64,000 bases of DNA from Chlamydomonas sphaeroides (lineage: Eukaryota > Chlorophyta > Chlorophyceae > Chlamydomonadales > Chlamydomonadaceae), in NCBI GenBank assembly GCA_001662425.1, contig BDDC01000354.1, positions 1-64,000 of the forward strand, in the 5' to 3' direction. The notes beneath the pieces were generated by a model. The model saw only the letters and a program-made list of their open reading frames with translations. It made no database searches and had not been told where the DNA came from. Positions 59,454-64,000 of this stretch are shown piece by piece. Position 1 is the first letter of the stretch. Every line of letters starts with the position of its first letter. The translations under genes were made by a program, and so were the position numbers.

Positions 59454-62400
59454 TCACCAGTCATTGTCCAGCCCATCGCGACAATGCTGCTCGCTGACGC
59501 CCGAGCCGTAGTCCGCGGGGTCCTCCACATCCGCCATAACACGGCACAGCCCCACGGTCGCGTGCGTGCCGTTGTGGGCCTGCAGCCACACCACGACCGT
59601 CTCGCCCGCGTAGCGCGGCGCGGTGTGGCGGTACATGTCGCTCAGCACGCCGAAGCCGGGCTGCGAAGCAGAGGCGCACAGGCCAGGCAGCGGGCAGGCG
59701 GCGGGCAGCGCGTCATGCACCCTTTGGATAGCGGCAGGTGCGACACGGAGCGTCAGGTGGGACACGAGAGATGCGGAGGTGCAGGTCACTGAGCGCGCCC
59801 GACCCGTCGGGCTGCCAGGCAGGTGCGATGGCAAGGGCAGACCAGGCAGGCGTGTGTGCGTGGCGCGGCGAGCGGCAGCACGCGGCAAGGCGCGCCAACG
59901 AGGACGGTTCTGTTGGCGTGCTCAGGCACGGCACGACACGTGACACACAGTGCCGTACAGGCTCCGTACCGTTCTCGGCCACGTCCCGTTGGGCAGCTTC
60001 ACGTCCATCTGAGCCAGTACCAGCGGCGTCTCGGTCGCGGGGCTGGGCTCGCCCGTCTCGTTGTACTCATGCACGTACATCTTGCGGCTGCCGACGTACG
60101 GAGGGAGGGGGCAGACCAAACGTCATGTTGGCTGTGCACCCATGCTGGCGGCCAGGGGCGGGTGTCAGCCCATTTGCGTGCGCACGCAAAGCTTGCTGCA
60201 GCAGCGGCGCGAAAGCAGCAGCCTCGCGGCGAGGTGCATGCTGCATGCCGCAGAGGTCTGCGCGCGAGAGATGCGCTGGGGGTGCGCTCCGGACTCCTCC
60301 AATGCACCAACGCCTACTCACTCTGGCACCAGGCCCAGGCCCGAGTCGTAGTCGACCCCGGGCACGCGCGCGCGGTACGACACGTACAGCGCCCGCTCGC
60401 GGAATATGCCCAGCGTCGCGTTGCTGGTAATGTCGGTCTGGTTGAGCACGATGCGGATGAAGGAGGTGTTGGACAGGGCCATGGCTGGCAGCGTGTAGTT
60501 GGCCCATCGGGCTTGGGGCACCTCCGAGGCTGCGGCGCGGAGGGCCGGGCATGCAGGACGGGGCAGGCAGTAAGGACCAGGACACGGGCAGAGTTCGTTG
60601 GGGCACCGGGCGCGAGCACGTGCGCACGCCTTGCACCTATGCAACGCCCCATGGGGCGGCGACGCACCGTCCAGCTCCATCATGGGCTTCATCCAGCCCG
60701 CCTTGTACACCTGCGCGCGGTGGTGGGTCCGGGATCGAGAGATCTCAGACCTGCGGCACGACGTCGTCAAGGATCTCCGCGCACCCATGGGTGCGCATGC
60801 GCACTACCCATCCCAGACTTGCTGATAGAGGCCCCCCAACTCCGCATCCTACCTCGCCATGCCCACAGCCCTCTTCTGTGTGCCCAACGCTGTGCCTGTC
60901 CCTTGCAGCCGCCAGCCCAGCGCACGCACCTGCGGCGCCGCCAGGCACAGGTACGGCCCCAGGCTGGGCGTGGGGTTGCCGGCGCCCATGAAGCAGGTGG
61001 GGTCGTTGTCGTCGCCGACCCTGTCCTTGGCCGAGTGGCGCAGGCCGATGTTGTGGACTGCGGGAGGGGTCAGAGGCAGGAGGTTGGGCAAGCGGGCTTG
61101 AATGGCCTACCCATGCAACACAGCGCCACCGGACCACCCGCATGATAAAGCCGTGGTTGGCCAGCCCGCGCAGCCGACCAACACAGCACCGCACCCATCT
61201 CGTGTCATGGAATTTGATATGATATCGAATGATGCTGATGTGAAATGCGATGTGGTGTTGTATGCGACGCACCCATCTCGTGGAACGTGACGCGCAGGTT
61301 CAGGTTGACATCCTTGGGCGCCGCACGGACCCACGATAGGCAGGCCAGGTCTGGGGGCGGGCCGGAGGGGTAATGGGCGGCGCGCGGGTAGGTGAGGGCG
61401 TGGGACCCATCGGGTGTGATGCACCGCCGCCCCGAACCGCGATTCGGACCGTGCAGCTTTCAACGGCACAGCGACCAGCACCGCAGGACCGCAGGCGGGC
61501 CGCTACGCCGCTCCTTCCCCCGTCCGCATGTGGCGCTGTGCCGCCCCGTCCCTCCTCCCCCTTCCCTCCTCCCCCGCCCCTTCCCTCCCCCGCCCCGCGG
61601 CACGCACTGTCGTTGCTTGTGCAGCCCACGCGGCCCTGCAGTAGGCACGGAGCAGAGCAGCGAGGGTGGGAAGCAGGTGTGGGCAGGGGAGGCTGTGGGG
61701 TTAGCGGGGGTGCTGGGGGCTCTGCTGGGTTTGTGCACACCGCACCTCAGCGCACCAGCGCCCTGCATGGCAGCGCCGGGTGCTCAGACAGCAGTGCGAG
61801 CCAGCCCCTTCCGTACTTTGCCCTGCCCTGCCCTGCCACCACACGCACCCGTCCGTCCCAGGGGCAGCCGAACCGCGTATCGTTTTTGTGGCTGTTGAAG
61901 GGGAACACCAGCACGATGCGCTTGAAGTCGGACCACCGGGAGAACGTCGCGTTGTCGTTCTGCGGCGAGCGAGGGTCGGGCGCTGTGCACTGCTCAGGGC
62001 TGTGGTCATCGATGGGGGCCATCAATAAGGGCCATCAAGAAGGGCCATCGATACGGGCCATCGATACGGGCCATCGATAAGGGCTATCAATAAGGGCCAT
62101 CGATGGGGGACACCTGGTGTCGCCAGGCCGCGGACATCGCGGCCGCAGCACGAGCCCGGCCGCCAGCGCTGGTGGCGCTGTGCCTAGCTCGCGCTGCACC
62201 ACATCGCCACAACCGCCGCGTGCAAGCTGCCTGCCAGACAAAAGCACTCCTGTTTTACAAACATACACACACATGAGATGCATGAGATGCATGATGTATG
62301 ATCATGCGTAATCATCCAGTGCGCACCTGCTGCAGCCAGGCCTTGGCAACCTCAAGCAGCACGCCCAGCTCGGGCTCCTGCGGGTGGCCAAGCAGGGTAG

Positions 62401-63922
62401 CGGTGTTTTGTTGAACATGCTACGATAGGTTGCTTCAGGATGCAGTTGCGTGACAGGGGTCCTGGGTGCCGTGCCACGGCACGGATGCCGTACTGCCGTA
62501 CCATGCAGCGGTTGAGGTCGTACGGGACGCTGACGTTGCCAATCATCGTGGTGCCGGTGCAGGGGACCTCGATGGGCCCAAAGACCAGGTTGTCGGTGGG
62601 CGGGAACAGGAAGGAGCCGTGGGAGCAGGCCTGCGGAGCAGGGGGATCCCCGGGTTGCGGAGAGGAATAATGAGCGTGACCTGACCTGACCTGACCTGAC
62701 CTGACCTGACCTGACCGGAGCAGGAGGCGTCCAGGGCTGTCACCCGCTGTTGGCGGTGGCAAGGGTCCCGCGTACCGCCCTCGCGTACCCACACCAGAGC
62801 CCCGCCCGTGTGTCCTGCGAGTGCCTTGCTAACCCCATGTAGCGCGCTCAACACATGATGCCTAGGCATATGCCAGCGTGGTCACGCCCGGCAGGCCCAC
62901 CGAGCGGCGCGGTGCCGGCCTAGGCTGCTGGCCCTTCTCCTACGGGTGCGGTCGCAACAACAACACAGACGCGACAGTGTGCCCACCGAGTGGTACCGCT
63001 CTAGGCTGCCGACGCTCGAGTTGCCGGCCTCCGTGTACAGCGCGCGCATCGCGGGCACCGTGAAGTTGGGTGTGCGGCCGCAGCCGGTGAACACAAAGGT
63101 GAGCGACGTGACGCTGACGGTGCCGTTGGTCACAAACAGGTCCTGAAGGGGAGCCGGTGAGGTGGGGGAGGGATGGGAAGTGCAATTGAAAGCTAGCGAA
63201 AGCGGGGGGGGGGATTCATAAGGGGCAGGGCAATGCATGGGGATGGACGCGTGCGTCGTGTGAATGGGGCGCACGCATGCCGCGGTGGAGCGTGGGTTGT
63301 GGGGAACTGAAGCTAGCGATGCGCACCGCAGATGGCAGTTGGGAAGTTGGGAGTGAGCATAGCTCGACGGGGCTCTCGGCGGCGGTAGGATGGCGCGAGC
63401 GGCGGTCGGGATGGCCCGGGCCGGCCTCCCGGGCAGGCGGGATGGCCCGGGCGGGAGGGCCCCGGGCGTGAGGATGGCGCTGTGTTGCGTGCCGCCTACC
63501 CCAGCGACTTTGATTTGCCGACAAGTTTTTTTCGGGATGTCTGAGCCGAGAAGTCTTTCCCACCCTCCGGCGATGCGCACCGCAGACGGGAGCGCCCCTG
63601 CGGCTGGGCCGCGCACAACGCCCAACCCCTCGCGCACACGCGCCAATCAAGGCACGCTCCTCCCCAGCCCCCATTCTCCCCACCTTGACCACGGTGGATG
63701 CCGGGCAGTCCGAGCCGGTGCACACGTCCACGCCGCTCGCCGCCGCCGCTCCCCCGCTGCTGCCCCCGATGCTGGCAATGAGGTCCCGCAGCTGCAGGAA
63801 CTCGGTCAGGTGGCGGCGGGTGCCGTGGTACTCCTGCACCATGCGGCGAAGCAGGTGCTCCTGCTCGCTCAGCCGCCGGCGGCCGCCCGGCCCAGAGCCG
63901 CCCTCGCCGCCGCCGGCGTACG
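59454..63922 (-). CDS. Gametolysin-like M11 zinc metalloprotease, 5' end beyond window
   Basis: M11 proteases of volvocine algae cleave cell-wall or extracellular-matrix glycoproteins. Twelve exons join in phase: 63922-63684, 63142-62987, 62630-62502, 62377-62327, 61959-61849, 61635-61608, 61350-61273, 61057-60930, 60710-60668, 60529-60322, 60087-59970 and 59660-59454. They give about 498 residues. The zinc-binding signature is rebuilt across an intron as HEMVHNIGLRHS (first His at visible residue 262), an exact HExxHxxGxxH. It is followed by DPTCFMGAGN, whose Met fits the Met-turn, and by LCLAAPQVYKAGW, typical of M11. Many N-x-S/T sites occur, as in a secreted glycoprotein. The C-terminus ends SEQHCRDGLDNDW. 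The exon at 63922 starts at a splice acceptor, so the signal peptide lies to the right. The donor at 62986 was chosen by phase and is the least certain. Confidence 0.88.
62007..62110. repeat. 13-bp tandem repeat (GGGCCATCGATAA) in an intron
   Basis: About eight units of GGGCCATC(A/G)A(T/G)A(A/C) lie in the M11 intron between 62326 and 61960. Several units contain the palindrome ATCGAT. Confidence 0.92.
62680..62716. repeat. (CTGAC)n pentanucleotide repeat in an intron
   Basis: Seven uninterrupted CTGAC units lie in the M11 intron between 62986 and 62631. On the coding strand the array reads GTCAG repeats, which contain AG dinucleotides close to the acceptor at 62631. Confidence 0.95.
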
Positions 63923-64000
63923 GGCCTGTGGGGAGGGATGAGATTGCGGGTTGCTCGCGGAACGGTACCATGGTGCCAAAGCGTCCTAAGAAAACGCGCG

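Noticed and set aside
1..64000. CRISPR arrays, insertion sequences, prophage or plasmid features
   Set aside because: The sequence is eukaryotic nuclear DNA with spliceosomal introns. Tandem repeats here have no spacer structure, and no transposase or reverse transcriptase motif was seen.

Overview
This window looks like a nuclear scaffold segment from a volvocine-type green alga (Chlamydomonadales). The evidence is a very GC-rich, intron-dense sequence, proteins padded with Ala, Gly, Gln and Ser runs, and gene families characteristic of these algae: a chloroplast flavodiiron protein, a gametolysin-type (M11) metalloprotease, and kinases joined to GAF-like regions. No virus, plasmid, bacterial operon or CRISPR array is visible. 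Two assembly gaps of N are present (34477-34486 and 50214-50588). Gene models below were built by joining reading frames across splice sites; in every model the intron phases agree, which is the main support for them.

Layout. From 1 to 5598 (minus strand) lies the 5' half of a flavodiiron gene, FLVB by its complete iron-ligand set. An 8-bp satellite of about 70 copies fills the intron at the left edge. At 6101-6787 (plus) is a two-exon gene for a 105-residue membrane protein. From about 6800 to 15850 there is no gene I can build: the stretch holds microsatellites, diverged duplications and scattered minus-strand fragments that may be a decayed or unrecognised membrane-protein gene.

From 15856 to 22895 (plus) is a 17-exon protein kinase with GAF-like regions. 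After a gene-poor stretch come a small single-pass membrane protein with 11-residue repeats and an apparent frameshift (26097-27045), an ankyrin-type protein (28305-30416), a large GT2-like glycosyltransferase (31639-37943) carrying three partial exon duplications, and a membrane-anchored histidine acid phosphatase (39451-45535). An intronless Qa-SNARE of the syntaxin-5/SYP3 type lies on the minus strand at 47429-48424. A gene at 49296-55489 (plus) encodes a kinase-fold protein whose visible parts lack the catalytic motifs. The right end (59454-63922, minus) holds the 3' part of an M11 metalloprotease.

The genes do not form a pathway. Chloroplast electron transport (FLVB), Golgi traffic and glycosylation (SNARE, glycosyltransferase), signalling (kinase, pseudokinase) and the extracellular matrix (M11 protease) are all represented. 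The most unusual observations are the pseudokinase, the repeated partial exon duplications in the glycosyltransferase, a high share of GC-AG introns in two genes, and hexanucleotide arrays placed directly at splice sites.
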